From contig NZ_JAEHGD010000001.1 of assembly GCF_016097405.1 (NCBI RefSeq), positions 124,001 to 188,000 on the forward strand: a DNA stretch of 64,000 nt. The letters are read 5' to 3'. Both the position numbers and the translations under genes were made by a program. Source of the DNA: a methane-oxidizing endosymbiont of Gigantopelta aegis (GTDB lineage: Bacteria > Pseudomonadota > Gammaproteobacteria > Methylococcales > Methylomonadaceae). Shown piece by piece: positions 26,205 through 35,774 of this stretch. The notes below the pieces were generated by a model. The model ran no database searches, was not told the origin of the DNA, and worked only from the letters and a program-made list of their open reading frames with translations. Position 1 is the stretch's first letter, and each line of letters starts with the position of its first letter.

Positions 26205-27526
26205 GAAGAAAGATCCTTGCACAAGACTTTGGAATTTCTGTCTTTATTATAGAAGCTTTTCATGGCAGGGGGCAGTTCAGCAAGGGTTACAGGTTTGAAA
26301 CCACGTTCAATAAACCAATGCATGGTTTGTGAGGATAAGGCGTATAGTTTTCGTAGCTTTTTTTTGCGAGCCTTTTTGACTAAAAAATTCAATAAATGCT
26401 CGCCGCGATGGTTTCTGCGGTAATCTGGATGCACGGCGAGGCAGGCGATTTCAGCCGCGTTCTGATCCAGGCAATGCAGGGCGGTACAGCCAATAATCAG
26501 ACCGTCTCGTTCGATGACAATATAATCATTAATGTCCGTTTCCAGTTTTTCGCGTGAGCGTTTGACCAGAATACCACGTTCTTCCAGCGGTTTGATCAAT
26601 TCCAAAATACCGCCAATATCCTCCAGCGTGGCGTGTCGGATTTCTTCAAACGGGCTCGCGCTGACCAGGGTGCCAATGCCGTCGCGGCTGAATAATTCCA
26701 ACAATAATGCGCCATCGGTATGGCGGTTGATTAAATGAACCCGTTCCACGCCGTGTTGACAGCCTTTAATCGCAGCTTCCAGAGAGTGTGCGATAGCCTG
26801 GGGCAGGGTGTTTGTCTGCTCAAGTAAGGCTTTAGCCTCTCGCGTTGTCATTTGCCGGATGATCCGGCGGTTTTCGCTTAAACAGTCGTGCTCGGTCAGC
26901 AAAATCAGTTTTTCGGCATTCAGGGCGATGGCAACCTCAGTTGCGACCTGTTCTGCTGCCAGATTAAAGACTTCGCCGGTCGGTGAAAAACCGATGGGTG
27001 AAATCAATACAATATTATTTTGATCGAGTTGCTGACAGATGGCGTGATGATCGATGCGTCGCACCAGACCTGTGTGGCAATAATCAATGCCATCTATGAT
27101 CCCTAGTGGTTTCGCTGTCACATAGTTTCCAGAAATGACCCGGATTTTAGCGCCAGCCATTGGCGAATTGGCCACACCCATTGATAAAAGGGCTGATATT
27201 TCGAGTTGTAACAACCCTGCGGCTTGTTTAACAAAAGGCAGCGTTTTTTCATCGGTAATCCTAAGATTATGATGATAGCGGGGTTGAATATTGTTTTGTT
27301 TTAAATATCGATCAATTTGAGGTCGAATACCATGCACCAGCACCAGACGAATGCCTAGGCTTTTGAGTAAGGCAAAATCATGAACCAGAGTGTCCAGTTT
27401 TTCATTGATAACTTCGCCGCTAAAAAAAATGACGAAGGTACGGTTACGGTGCGCATGGATATAGGGAGAGGAGTCTCTGAACCAGCGGACAAATTGGTTA
27501 TCAGGCGATGAAGAAGCTGAAGTCAC
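26198..27526 (-). CDS. argA: N-acetylglutamate synthase
   Basis: ArgA carries out the first step of arginine synthesis, acetylating glutamate with acetyl-CoA. An N-terminal amino acid kinase-like domain (about 1-290; VLVHGIRPQID, ISGNYVTAKPLG, and the LTEHD stretch) senses arginine, and a C-terminal GNAT domain (about 295-440; AEIACLAVHPDYRRNHRGEHLL, then WFIERGFKPV) is catalytic. Length is 442 aa, normal for the classic ArgA. argF and argD lie a few kb away on the same strand. Confidence 0.94.
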   Translation of the reverse strand: MTSASSSPDNQFVRWFRDSSPYIHAHRNRTFVIFFSGEVINEKLDTLVHDFALLKSLGIRLVLVHGIRPQIDRYLKQNNIQPRYHHNLRITDEKTLPFVKQAAGLLQLEISALLSMGVANSPMAGAKIRVISGNYVTAKPLGIIDGIDYCHTGLVRRIDHHAICQQLDQNNIVLISPIGFSPTGEVFNLAAEQVATEVAIALNAEKLILLTEHDCLSENRRIIRQMTTREAKALLEQTNTLPQAIAHSLEAAIKGCQHGVERVHLINRHTDGALLLELFSRDGIGTLVSASPFEEIRHATLEDIGGILELIKPLEERGILVKRSREKLETDINDYIVIERDGLIIGCTALHCLDQNAAEIACLAVHPDYRRNHRGEHLLNFLVKKARKKKLRKLYALSSQTMHWFIERGFKPVTLAELPPAMKSFYNKDRNSKVLCKDLSSC

Positions 27527-27535
27527 AGGTAAGAT

Positions 27536-27559
27536 GATGCCGCCTTTTTAGGCGGCATC
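27536..27559 (-). other. Short perfect hairpin between ilvD and argA
   Basis: GATGCCGCC (27536-27544) and GGCGGCATC (27551-27559) form a 9-bp perfect stem with a six-base loop. There is no T-run on either side, so it is more likely a pause or mRNA-stability hairpin between ilvD and argA than a strong terminator. Confidence 0.55.
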
Positions 27560-27568
27560 GTAGATTGT

Positions 27569-29266
27569 TTATTCAAAATTATCGGTCACCGCACCTTTGG
27601 AGGCAGAGCTGACTAGCTTGGCATATTTAGCCAACACACCACGGGTATAACGTGGTGCAGGTTGCTGCCATTTGTCCAGACGCCGGGCAATTTCATGTTC
27701 ATTGACATGCAGTGTCAAAGTTTTGTTTTCGGCATCAATGGTGATTTTATCGCCATTTTTGACGATGGCCAATGTTCCGCCAACCTGTGCTTCCGGTGTG
27801 ATATGGCCGACAACAAAGCCATGCGTACCACCGGAAAAACGGCCATCGGTAATCAAGGCCACATCTTTACCTAGCCCTTTGCCCATAATGGCTGAGGTAG
27901 GCGATAACATTTCCCGCATGCCGGGGCCGCCTTTAGGGCCTTCATATCGAATGACAATCACATCGCCCTTGACGATATCGCCATTCAAGATGCTTTGTAG
28001 GGCTTCTTCTTCAGCATCAAAAACTTTGGCAGAGCCGGTGAAAACCAGACCTTCCTTGCCGGTAATTTTGGCAACCGCGCCTTCGGTGGCGAGATTGCCG
28101 TATAAAATGGCTAGATGACTGTCTTTTTTAATGGGATTGTCCAGAGGGCGAATCATATCTTGATTATCTGGATAGGGTTCGACATCAGCCAGGTTCTTAG
28201 CCAGAGTTTTGCCCGTTACGGTCAGGCAGTCACCATGTAACAGACCGGCGTCCAATAACATTTTCATCAAGGGTAAAATGCCACCAATTTCGATCAATTC
28301 GGCCATTTGGTAACGGCCGCTCGGTTTCAGATCGGCCAGCATGGGAACACGTTGTCCAATGCGGGTAAAGTCGTCTAGCGACAAATCAACATCACAGGCA
28401 TGGGCCATAGCCAGTAAATGTAATACGGAATTGGTGGAACCGCCTAGTGCAATAATGACGGTGATAGCATTCTCAAATGCCTCTTTAGTCATGATATCGC
28501 GAGGCTTGATGTCGTTTTTCAGCAATTCCAGCACGGCTTCACCCGCACGCTCGCAATCTAGGCGTTTTTCTTCGGACACGGCGGCCTGTGCAGAGCTGCC
28601 AGGCAAGCTCATACCCATGGCTTCAATCGCAGAAGCCATGGTATTAGCCGTGTACATGCCGCCGCAGGAGCCAGCCCCAGGAATAGCGCGTTCTTCGATT
28701 TCGTGTAGTTCGGCATCATCGATTTTATTGTTCGCACGCGCACCGACCGCTTCAAAAACCGAAACCACATCAAGTTTACGGTTTTTGTAACAGCCGGGTA
28801 AAATCGTGCCGCCATAAACGAAAATTCCGGGGCGATTCAGTCGTGCCAATGCAATCATGCAGCCGGGCATGTTTTTATCGCAGCCGCCAATGGCGACGAC
28901 ACCATCAAAGCCTTGGCAGCCGGTGACTGTTTCAATCGAATCGGCGATGACTTCGCGCGAAACAAGCGAATATTTCATCCCTTCGGTGCCCATGGAAATA
29001 CCGTCGGAAATAGTGATCGTGTTATAGATAACGCCTTTGCCGCCAGCGGCATTCACACCTTGTTCGGCATATTTCGATAAATCGTTTATATGCATATTAC
29101 AAGGTGTCACCATGCTCCAGGTGGATGCAATGCCGATTTGTGGTTTTTGGAAATCTTCGTCTTTGAAACCGACCGCATGCAGCATAGCGCGGCTAGGCGC
29201 GCGCTCCATGCCATCGACGACTTTCGAAGAAAAAAGGCGAGTTTTTGGGTCACCAGTGTTTGCCAT
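27569..29266 (-). CDS. ilvD: Dihydroxy-acid dehydratase
   Basis: IlvD converts 2,3-dihydroxy-isovalerate and its methyl homologue to 2-keto acids in valine, leucine and isoleucine synthesis. The Fe-S ligands and signatures are visible: [25 protein letters not shown] and [13 protein letters not shown], then the C-terminal GGPGMREML and [15 protein letters not shown] segments. Length is 565 aa, typical of the shorter IlvD type. Transcribed leftward with argA downstream. Confidence 0.96.
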   Translation of the reverse strand: MANTGDPKTRLFSSKVVDGMERAPSRAMLHAVGFKDEDFQKPQIGIASTWSMVTPCNMHINDLSKYAEQGVNAAGGKGVIYNTITISDGISMGTEGMKYSLVSREVIADSIETVTGCQGFDGVVAIGGCDKNMPGCMIALARLNRPGIFVYGGTILPGCYKNRKLDVVSVFEAVGARANNKIDDAELHEIEERAIPGAGSCGGMYTANTMASAIEAMGMSLPGSSAQAAVSEEKRLDCERAGEAVLELLKNDIKPRDIMTKEAFENAITVIIALGGSTNSVLHLLAMAHACDVDLSLDDFTRIGQRVPMLADLKPSGRYQMAELIEIGGILPLMKMLLDAGLLHGDCLTVTGKTLAKNLADVEPYPDNQDMIRPLDNPIKKDSHLAILYGNLATEGAVAKITGKEGLVFTGSAKVFDAEEEALQSILNGDIVKGDVIVIRYEGPKGGPGMREMLSPTSAIMGKGLGKDVALITDGRFSGGTHGFVVGHITPEAQVGGTLAIVKNGDKITIDAENKTLTLHVNEHEIARRLDKWQQPAPRYTRGVLAKYAKLVSSASKGAVTDNFE

Positions 29267-29312
29267 ATCAGCGATTCCTGTGAGATAGAATGAATTAAAA
29301 AAGGTGTGGGAT

Positions 29313-29984
29313 TTAGAAGGTATCCCAGTTACTGACCTTACGGCGCCAACTCAATTTTGGCAAAATAAAGCCCAGAATAACACCAAATAGTGCCAGTAAT
29401 CCGCCATATAAAAACCAGTCTTGGTTAGCGCTGTCCTGTAAAGCCTGATTCTCGCGCTTAAGTTGTTGTAATTCGCGTTCGACCGTAATGACACGTTCTT
29501 GTAATTGATCACGTTGGTGTTTCAATTGGACAGCGTTGGCAGCGGTTTGTTTGAGTTCGTTGAGTTCGTTACGCAGTTGATCGCGTTCTGTCGTGATTTG
29601 TTGCAAGCTGCTTTGTGCTGAGCTGGTGTTGGTTTTTAGTAGTTCTAATTCTTTTTTAATCTGCTCGTTTTCACTTTTTAAGGCGGCCAGTTGTTCATTG
29701 GCTTTTTTTAAATACCAGCGACTGATGGGCTTTTCTTGCGTATGCCGAGTCAATATGTAGCCTTCAACGCCAGAAGGCGTACGGACTTTGCTGTATCCTG
29801 AGCTTTTTTGTTGAATAAGCGTTAAGGGTGTGCCACTAGGCAGCATTTTTAGAATTTTGCTGCGATTATTTTCACTGCTGCGTAGCGTGAATTTAATATT
29901 GTCGGTTACATAAATTGTTTTGGCTTCTACGCTGGCGGTTATAAAAGCTGATAATGCTATCAGTAGGGTCAATAATTTTTTCAC
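29313..29984 (-). CDS. SH3-domain and coiled-coil membrane protein (YgiM/TIGR04211-like)
   Basis: A signal peptide ([21 protein letters not shown]) precedes a bacterial SH3 domain (about 25-85, [21 protein letters not shown]...[15 protein letters not shown]), then a long coiled coil (about 90-185), then a membrane helix ([20 protein letters not shown]) with a short basic cytoplasmic tail. This is the E. coli YgiM arrangement; the cellular role is not established, though SH3 domains of this sort often touch the cell wall. Length is 223 aa. Confidence 0.86.
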   Translation of the reverse strand: MKKLLTLLIALSAFITASVEAKTIYVTDNIKFTLRSSENNRSKILKMLPSGTPLTLIQQKSSGYSKVRTPSGVEGYILTRHTQEKPISRWYLKKANEQLAALKSENEQIKKELELLKTNTSSAQSSLQQITTERDQLRNELNELKQTAANAVQLKHQRDQLQERVITVERELQQLKRENQALQDSANQDWFLYGGLLALFGVILGFILPKLSWRRKVSNWDTF

Positions 29985-30301
29985 GTGCGGCTCAACTGTG
30001 GCTAAAAGTGTTTAAATTTTTCTATGTGCAATAAAAAAACAGAGTTAGATATAAGGTATTTACTGATGTTACGCGGAAAAGCTTATATGTTTTTAACTCG
30101 TTGATTATTATTCAATAGTGATTGTAGGATGGGTAGAGCGATAGCGAAACCCATCATTCAGGCATGTCTCTATTTAAAGCCAATATGTTACATTATTTCT
30201 AAATTTTTTATTGCTACAGAATTTAATTTTATATGCTTAAACGTTGTTTTCTAAAGTATATCTAAGACCCGCGCTAAAATCCATTTACCGGGCCTAGCGC
30301 T
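29985..30301. other. 317-bp gene-free region with a REP-like palindrome
   Basis: No gene is seen. It holds the palindrome at 30128-30155, the 13-base string GTTACGCGGAAAA that recurs upstream of proA, and a pairable GCGCTA (30271-30276) with TAGCGC (30295-30300) just after the argF stop. Confidence 0.7.
30128..30155. repeat. REP-like palindrome, copy 1
   Basis: GATGGGT (30128-30134) and ACCCATC (30149-30155) flank the 14-bp core AGAGCGATAGCGAA. The reverse complement of the core recurs exactly at 48545-48558 and 57738-57751, each next to a GATGGG-like arm. All copies are intergenic. Confidence 0.75.
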
Positions 30302-31207
30302 TTATGTGTTCGGGTGCATCAGAAATTCCAGCAAGGCTTTTTGGGCGTGGAGTCTATTTTCGGCTTCCTGAAAAACCACGCTTTGCGGCCCATCAATTAC
30401 GTCGCTGCTGACCTCTTCGCCACGGTGAGCTGGCAGACAATGCATGAACAAGGCATCAGCTTTGGCGGCTTTCAGTACCTGGCTGTCGACCTGAAAGTCT
30501 TTGAACGCTTGTTCGCGTTTTTTCTGTTCCTGCTCTTGACCCATGCTGGCCCAGACATCAGTGACAATCAGATCAGCATTGTCGGCTGCCGCTTCTGGAC
30601 TGGAGAAAAAGTCCACCTTATCAGCCGCGTTGTTCACAATAGACGCCTCAGGCTGATAGTCTTCAGGGCAGGCGATTCGTAAATTAAAGTCAAATTGTTT
30701 GGCAGCATTGATATAAGAATGACACATATTGTTGCCATCACCTATCCAAGCGACGGTTTTGCCTTGTATGTCGCCGCGGATTTCAAAGTAGGTTTGTATA
30801 TCTGCCAGCAGTTGGCAGGGGTGTAATAACTCTGTCAAGCCATTGATGACGGGAACTTGAGAATGCTGGGCAAAAATTTCAACGGTTTCATGCTTGTGGG
30901 TCCGCAGCATGATGGCATCAACCATACTGGAAATGACGCGAGCGCTATCGGCTAGAGGTTCGCCTCGCCCCAGCTGGGTATCTTTAGGCGATAAAAAAAT
31001 CGCGCTGCCACCAAAATGTGTCATGCCGGCTTCAAATGAAATACGGGTACGGGTGGATGATTTTTCAAAAATCATGGCCAGCACCTGACCTTTTAAAGGT
31101 TGAAATTCAGGATCACGGTTGTTTTTTAGTTCTATCGCTCTGTGGATCAGTGTATGTAATTCATCCGGAGTAAAATCCAGCAGACTGATAAAGTGTCTCG
31201 GTTGCAT
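30302..31207 (-). CDS. argF: Ornithine carbamoyltransferase
   Basis: ArgF makes citrulline from ornithine and carbamoyl phosphate. The carbamoyl phosphate loop SSTRTR (near residue 52), the HPCQ motif and the ornithine-binding [11 protein letters not shown] are all present. Length is 301 aa. The argD stop lies 20 bp upstream, so argD-argF form an operon on the minus strand; the promoter should lie before argD. Confidence 0.95.
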   Translation of the reverse strand: MQPRHFISLLDFTPDELHTLIHRAIELKNNRDPEFQPLKGQVLAMIFEKSSTRTRISFEAGMTHFGGSAIFLSPKDTQLGRGEPLADSARVISSMVDAIMLRTHKHETVEIFAQHSQVPVINGLTELLHPCQLLADIQTYFEIRGDIQGKTVAWIGDGNNMCHSYINAAKQFDFNLRIACPEDYQPEASIVNNAADKVDFFSSPEAAADNADLIVTDVWASMGQEQEQKKREQAFKDFQVDSQVLKAAKADALFMHCLPAHRGEEVSSDVIDGPQSVVFQEAENRLHAQKALLEFLMHPNT

Positions 31208-31227
31208 GCGGTAAGTGCCTATGTTTT

Positions 31228-32391
31228 TTAAGCTATAATCAGGGTCGATAAAGTGTCGGTTAATTGTGCAATGTGGCTGTCGTCTATAATCAATGGCGGT
31301 AACAGGCGAATGGTTTTTTCGGCGGTAACATTGATCAGCAGTTTTTGTTTCAGGGCCTCTGCCACCAAATCAGTGCAAGGATCGGCCAGTTCAATGCCAA
31401 TCATCAGGCCTTTATGGCGCATACTGACGATGCGGTCACTGTGGGCGGTTTTTTGCTGCAGTTGCTGACAAATATGGCGGCCTTTTTGCTCGGCCTGAGC
31501 GATCAAGTCAGATTGTGTCAGGGTGTCGATAACCGCTAACGCTGCACTACAAACCAGTGGGTTACCGCCAAAGGTAGAGCCATGTTGGCCGGCTTTAAGC
31601 ATATGTGCTGCCTTACCTTTTGCAAGACAGGCGCCAATCGGTACACCGTTGCCCAAGGCTTTAGCCAGAGTGCAAACGTCAGGAGTGATGTTGTTATGCT
31701 CAAATGCAAACAAGCGGCCGGTTCGCCCCATGCCAGTTTGTACTTCATCCAGCATCATCAGCAAATCATGCTGGTCGCAGAGCTTACGAATCTGGTTTAA
31801 AAAGTCTGCATCTGGAATGTTGACGCCACCTTCGCCTTGAACCGGTTCGGCCAGAACGGCAACGACATTGTGAGTGTTCTCGATAGCCTCGGTCAAGGCT
31901 TCGATATCATTGTAAGGGATATGAATAAATCCTGGCAGCAGGGGTTCGAAGCCGTTTTGAATGTTTGCATTGCCGGTCGCACTCATTGCGCCAAAGGTGC
32001 GACCATGAAAGCTCTGTTCAAAGCTGATCACAACGGGGGTTTGTATGTTTTTCTGATGCCCCCACTGGCGGGCAATTTTCAAGGCGGCTTCGTTGGCTTC
32101 AGCGCCGGAATTACAGAAAAAAACATTGTCCATGCCGCTCAACGCCGTGAGTTTATCGGCCAGTTGCTCCTGCAACCGAATGCCATATAAATTCGAGGTA
32201 TGCACGAGTTTCCGGCTTTGCGCACAAATGGCTTCGGTGACAGCAGGGTGGGCGTGGCCAAGGTTGCACACGGCAATGCCTGATAACGCATCTAGATAAC
32301 GGTGATTATCCGTATCCCAAAGCCAGATACCTTCACCTTTTTCGAAGCAGACGGGTAAACGCCCATAGGTTGGCATGATATGCGTTGTCAT
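31228..32391 (-). CDS. argD: Acetylornithine aminotransferase
   Basis: ArgD is a PLP-dependent transaminase of arginine synthesis. Fold-type I landmarks are present: GSEANEAA-type [38 protein letters not shown] and the PLP lysine in [14 protein letters not shown]. The ATG at [14 protein letters not shown] is preferred, giving 387 aa; an upstream TTG would add 20 residues that do not look conserved, and the ATG 15 bp further in is also possible. No clear Shine-Dalgarno sequence is visible. It is followed by argF. Confidence 0.93.
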   Translation of the reverse strand: MTTHIMPTYGRLPVCFEKGEGIWLWDTDNHRYLDALSGIAVCNLGHAHPAVTEAICAQSRKLVHTSNLYGIRLQEQLADKLTALSGMDNVFFCNSGAEANEAALKIARQWGHQKNIQTPVVISFEQSFHGRTFGAMSATGNANIQNGFEPLLPGFIHIPYNDIEALTEAIENTHNVVAVLAEPVQGEGGVNIPDADFLNQIRKLCDQHDLLMMLDEVQTGMGRTGRLFAFEHNNITPDVCTLAKALGNGVPIGACLAKGKAAHMLKAGQHGSTFGGNPLVCSAALAVIDTLTQSDLIAQAEQKGRHICQQLQQKTAHSDRIVSMRHKGLMIGIELADPCTDLVAEALKQKLLINVTAEKTIRLLPPLIIDDSHIAQLTDTLSTLIIA

Positions 32392-32534
32392 AATACGTGA
32401 GTAGCCGTTTGAAAAACCCTCAATTATAATTTTGATAGTCGAGCATGGCAATTAAATGTTTCAGAAATGAAGCTTTAAACAGTGTTTAAAGCCTGATAAG
32501 ATTACTAGGTATTTTGACTGATCAGGACATAAAA

Positions 32535-32864
32535 ATGGATGCAGAAGTAAAAAGTAGAATTGAAGAAATATTGAAAAATCCAGTTGTATTATTCATGAAA
32601 GGGACACCGGATTTTCCTCAATGTGGTTTTTCAGGACAAGCAGTGCAAATTCTGGAGGCATGTCATGCAAACTATGCCTATTTCAATATTTTTGAAGACC
32701 CGGAATTACGTGAGGCTTTGAAAGAGTATTCGAATTGGCCGACTTATCCACAACTTTATATTAATGGTGAGCTAGTTGGCGGCTGCGATATTATCATCGA
32801 TATGTATAACAAAGGTGAGTTGCAGCAAGCGTTAGCTAGTGTCGATGCCGTTGCGGAAAGTTAA
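32535..32864 (+). CDS. grxD: Monothiol glutaredoxin, Grx4 type
   Basis: GrxD binds a [2Fe-2S] cluster with glutathione and passes it to client proteins. The active site is the monothiol CGFS (in FPQCGFSGQAVQIL), and the GSH-binding WPTYPQLYINGELVGGCDI stretch follows. The ATG has AGGA at normal spacing; an in-frame ATG further upstream adds seven residues. Length is 109 aa. It is divergent from argD. Confidence 0.94.
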   Translation: MDAEVKSRIEEILKNPVVLFMKGTPDFPQCGFSGQAVQILEACHANYAYFNIFEDPELREALKEYSNWPTYPQLYINGELVGGCDIIIDMYNKGELQQALASVDAVAES

Positions 32865-32874
32865 CCGGATAGGT

Positions 32875-32909
32875 GCTGGAAAAATGGTTTTTAGGCCATT
32901 TTTTCCAGC
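32875..32909. terminator. Hairpin between convergent grxD and rnt
   Basis: GCTGGAAAAATGG (32875-32887) pairs with CCATTTTTTCCAGC (32896-32909) with one bulge; the right arm covers the last codons of rnt. It sits where two convergent transcripts end. Confidence 0.6.
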
Positions 32910-33520
32910 GCTTCCAGTTTTTTCCAACGGTTGACCATGATGCAGAACAGCTCTGCAGTTTTTTCAGCGTCGTATAAGGCTGAATGTGCTTTTTCATTAT
33001 CCCATTTAATGCCTGCAGCTTGCGCTACTTTTGCCAGAACAGTCTGACCATAAATCAGGCCGCCGAGTGTGGCGGTGTCAAACGTGCTAAACGGATGGAA
33101 CGGGCTGCGCTTTATTTTGCTGCGGGCAATGGCCGCATTTAAAAAAACAATATCAAAAGCCGGATTATGGCCGACTAGAATGGCGCGGGTGCAGTCATTG
33201 CGCTTGACTGCTTTTTTAATCGGCGCAAACAGTTTTTTTAAAGCTTCGGCTTCATCGATTGCCATCCGAAATGGATGATATGGATCAATGCCGTTAAATT
33301 TTAAGGCGGCTTCATCTAACTCCGAATTTTCAAAGGGAATGATATTGCAGCTATGTTTTTCGGTGATTTGTAATAAGCCTTCAGCATCTGGCTCAACGAT
33401 AATCGCGGCAATTTCCAGTAATGGGTTTTTTTTGGCATTGAAGCCTGCGGTTTCAATATCGATAACAACGGGTAGATAACCGCGGAAACGCTTTCCTAAA
33501 GGGTAATGCTCAACTTCCAT
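32891..33520 (-). CDS. rnt: Ribonuclease T
   Basis: RNase T is a DEDD-family 3' exonuclease that trims tRNA and other stable RNA ends. The ExoI motif VVIDIETAGFN, the ExoII VGHNPAFDIVFLNAAIAR and the ExoIII HSALYDAEKTAELF supply the four acidic residues and the catalytic histidine. Length is 209 aa, normal. It is convergent with grxD. Confidence 0.93.
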   Translation of the reverse strand: MEVEHYPLGKRFRGYLPVVIDIETAGFNAKKNPLLEIAAIIVEPDAEGLLQITEKHSCNIIPFENSELDEAALKFNGIDPYHPFRMAIDEAEALKKLFAPIKKAVKRNDCTRAILVGHNPAFDIVFLNAAIARSKIKRSPFHPFSTFDTATLGGLIYGQTVLAKVAQAAGIKWDNEKAHSALYDAEKTAELFCIMVNRWKKLEALEKMA

Positions 33521-33665
33521 GGTATGGTGAGGGCAATGAAAAGTGTGATATGGTACGCGAAATCAAGATGATTTCAAAAAATAATATCTGAATTTGGATT
33601 GAAGTAATAGATTTAGGCAATAATTAGACACTGATAATTTGACTTTTGATGATGGAGCAACGCGG

Positions 33666-34418
33666 ATGAGCAAAACCTGGTTACAGATTACAGTAGTACC
33701 TCTTCTGATTTTAACGGGCTGTGCGACCACCGGTGATACCAGCACCCGTAATTCAATCGACCCTTGGGAGGGCTGGAATCGTAAAGTTCAAACATTTAAT
33801 GATAATCTTGATGAATATGCAATGAAGCCGGTCGCAAAAGGTTATCGCTGGGTTATGCCAACATTTGCCGATCAGGGCGTTACCAATTTTTTTAGCAATA
33901 TTGATGATATTGGTGTCACCATCAATGACTTTTTGCAAGGTAAATTTACACAAGGTGCAGCCGATGCCGGGCGCTTTTTATTGAATACAACTGTTGGTCT
34001 GGCCGGTTTTTTTGATGTTGCGGAAACGGTTGACTTAAAAAAGCATAATGAAGATTTCGGACAAACCCTAGGCGTATGGGGCGTTCCGACTGGTCCGTAT
34101 CTGGTTTTGCCTTTTTTCGGGCCGAGTACACCGCGTGGCGTTGGGGGGTTAGCTGGCGATGCGGCAATGAATCCCATTTCCTATTTAGGCTTGCCTGTTT
34201 CAACAGGGTTGTTTGCGCTGAATGCGGTTGATATGCGCGCCGATTATTTGAATATGGAGAAGATTGCCAACGAAGCGGCGATAGATCGCTATACATTCTA
34301 TCGCGATGCTTATTTATCGCGGCGTAACTATCTGGTAAACGATGGCAAGATACCCGAAGATGATTTTTTTGATGAGGACTTTGATGAAAAAGGTGCTTCC
34401 CCGATTAGTCCATATTGA
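33666..34418 (+). CDS. mlaA: Outer membrane lipid-asymmetry lipoprotein MlaA (VacJ)
   Basis: MlaA removes phospholipids from the outer leaflet of the outer membrane and passes them to the MlaC shuttle. The lipoprotein signal ends in LTGC, and the VacJ fold follows: DPWEGWNRKVQTFNDNLDEY, then NFFSNIDDIGVTINDFLQGK, LNTTVGLAGFFDVA and the conserved GPYLVLPFFGPSTPRGVGG. The start chosen has GGAG nine bases upstream and removes nine non-signal residues. Length is 250 aa. A clean terminator follows. Confidence 0.93.
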   Translation: MSKTWLQITVVPLLILTGCATTGDTSTRNSIDPWEGWNRKVQTFNDNLDEYAMKPVAKGYRWVMPTFADQGVTNFFSNIDDIGVTINDFLQGKFTQGAADAGRFLLNTTVGLAGFFDVAETVDLKKHNEDFGQTLGVWGVPTGPYLVLPFFGPSTPRGVGGLAGDAAMNPISYLGLPVSTGLFALNAVDMRADYLNMEKIANEAAIDRYTFYRDAYLSRRNYLVNDGKIPEDDFFDEDFDEKGASPISPY

Positions 34419-34440
34419 GGTGAATCATCTCGCTGTTTTT

Positions 34441-34468
34441 AAGGCTGGCGTAAAAACCAGCCTTTTTT
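34441..34468 (+). terminator. Rho-independent terminator of mlaA
   Basis: AAGGCTGG (34441-34448) pairs with CCAGCCTT (34457-34464), followed by further T residues to 34468. Confidence 0.85.
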
Positions 34469-34475
34469 ATGTGAG

Positions 34476-35768
34476 TTAGGAAAGCTGTAGGCTAGTGAGA
34501 CAATAATCTTTTTCAGTCGAGACCAATGTGGCGGGAATAATCTGGTTTTCGATAGTTTCATTTAGGTCAATGTCGCAGGCGACACGTAGATAATTGGGGG
34601 TATAGCCGAAAATACGCTGTTGGCCGTTATCCAGCATCTCGCGCTGTCCTTCCCAGAGTACCGTCCAGGTCTGGTCTAAGTTCTGCTGCATAAAATCCTG
34701 TTTCATCTTCTCTGCACTTTGGTGCAGACGTTGGCTGCGTTGTTTTTTTATCGTATTAGGCACAGGGTCTGGCAGAGTGGCGGCTTTAGTGCCTTGTCTG
34801 GCCGAATAAGTGAAGATATGAATATGGCCAAAGCCGATTTGCTCGATAAATTCCAGACTTTGTTGCCATTCCTGTTCGGTTTCTCCAGGAAAACCGACGA
34901 TAATGTCGGTTGTGATATTAAAGAAGGGTATAGCACGCCGGGCCTGAGTCACGATATGTTGAAATTCAGCTGTTTTACAGCGCCGGGCCATGCGTCGCAA
35001 CACGCTATCGGTGCCGCTTTGCAGTGGCAGATGCAAATGTGGCATCAAACGGGCGTTGGAAAACAAGTCGAAAAAAGTTTCCGGCAATTCCCAGGGTTCC
35101 AGCGAACCTAAGCGTAAGCGGGGGATATCGGTTTCTGCCAGAATGGTTTTGATCAATGCGCTCAGGTCGCTGTTGATATCACTGCCAAAGCCGCCGAGAT
35201 GGACGCCGGTCAAAATGACTTCTTGAATGCCTTGTGCATGCAAACGGTTGATTTCTTCAATAATCTCAGACAGTGGACGGCTTTTTTCCTCGCCGCGTGC
35301 TACCGTTACGATACAAAAGGTGCAGCGATAACGACAGCCATCCTGAACCTTCACAAAGGCACGTTGACGGCCCCGGGTAAACAGCGCGGTTTCGCCTGGC
35401 TCTGTGGCCAATTGTGGCATGGCGGCGATGTTGAGTTGATTCAGGACGATGTCAACCAGTTGGTTTTTATCTTTGTTGCTGACGATTAAATCGACGCCTA
35501 ATAATTGCGCGGCTTCTTCTTCGTTTAAACTGACATAACAACCGCTGACGACCAGTTTGGCTTCGGGGTTATCGCGATGAATGCGCCGAATCAGTTGCCG
35601 CGACTTTCTGACCGCTTCTTGAGTAACGGCGCAGGAGTTGAGGATGATACAATCTGCCTGATGGCTATCACGGCAGATTGTGTGGCCAGCCTGCTGAAAA
35701 CCTTGTGCCCAGTTTTCAAGTTCCGCTTCGTTAAGACGGCATCCTAATGTTTTTAGATGAATCTGCAT
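34476..35768 (-). CDS. mtaB: tRNA t6A37 methylthiotransferase MtaB-like
   Basis: This is a radical SAM methylthiotransferase. The N-terminal UPF0004 domain begins LKTLGCRLNEAELENW with the first cluster cysteines, the radical SAM motif is CRYRCTFC near residue 145, and a C-terminal TRAM-like segment is present. The YqeV/MtaB subgroup methylthiolates t6A at position 37 of tRNA. Length is 430 aa. Compared with MiaB the TRAM region is less clear. It lies six bases after the fused SpmAB gene, on the same strand. Confidence 0.88.
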   Translation of the reverse strand: MQIHLKTLGCRLNEAELENWAQGFQQAGHTICRDSHQADCIILNSCAVTQEAVRKSRQLIRRIHRDNPEAKLVVSGCYVSLNEEEAAQLLGVDLIVSNKDKNQLVDIVLNQLNIAAMPQLATEPGETALFTRGRQRAFVKVQDGCRYRCTFCIVTVARGEEKSRPLSEIIEEINRLHAQGIQEVILTGVHLGGFGSDINSDLSALIKTILAETDIPRLRLGSLEPWELPETFFDLFSNARLMPHLHLPLQSGTDSVLRRMARRCKTAEFQHIVTQARRAIPFFNITTDIIVGFPGETEQEWQQSLEFIEQIGFGHIHIFTYSARQGTKAATLPDPVPNTIKKQRSQRLHQSAEKMKQDFMQQNLDQTWTVLWEGQREMLDNGQQRIFGYTPNYLRVACDIDLNETIENQIIPATLVSTEKDYCLTSLQLS

Positions 35769-35774
35769 GCGTTT

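Noticed and set aside
27536-27559. Rho-independent terminator between ilvD and argA
   Set aside because: The stem is perfect but no T-run follows on either strand, so it is listed only as a hairpin.
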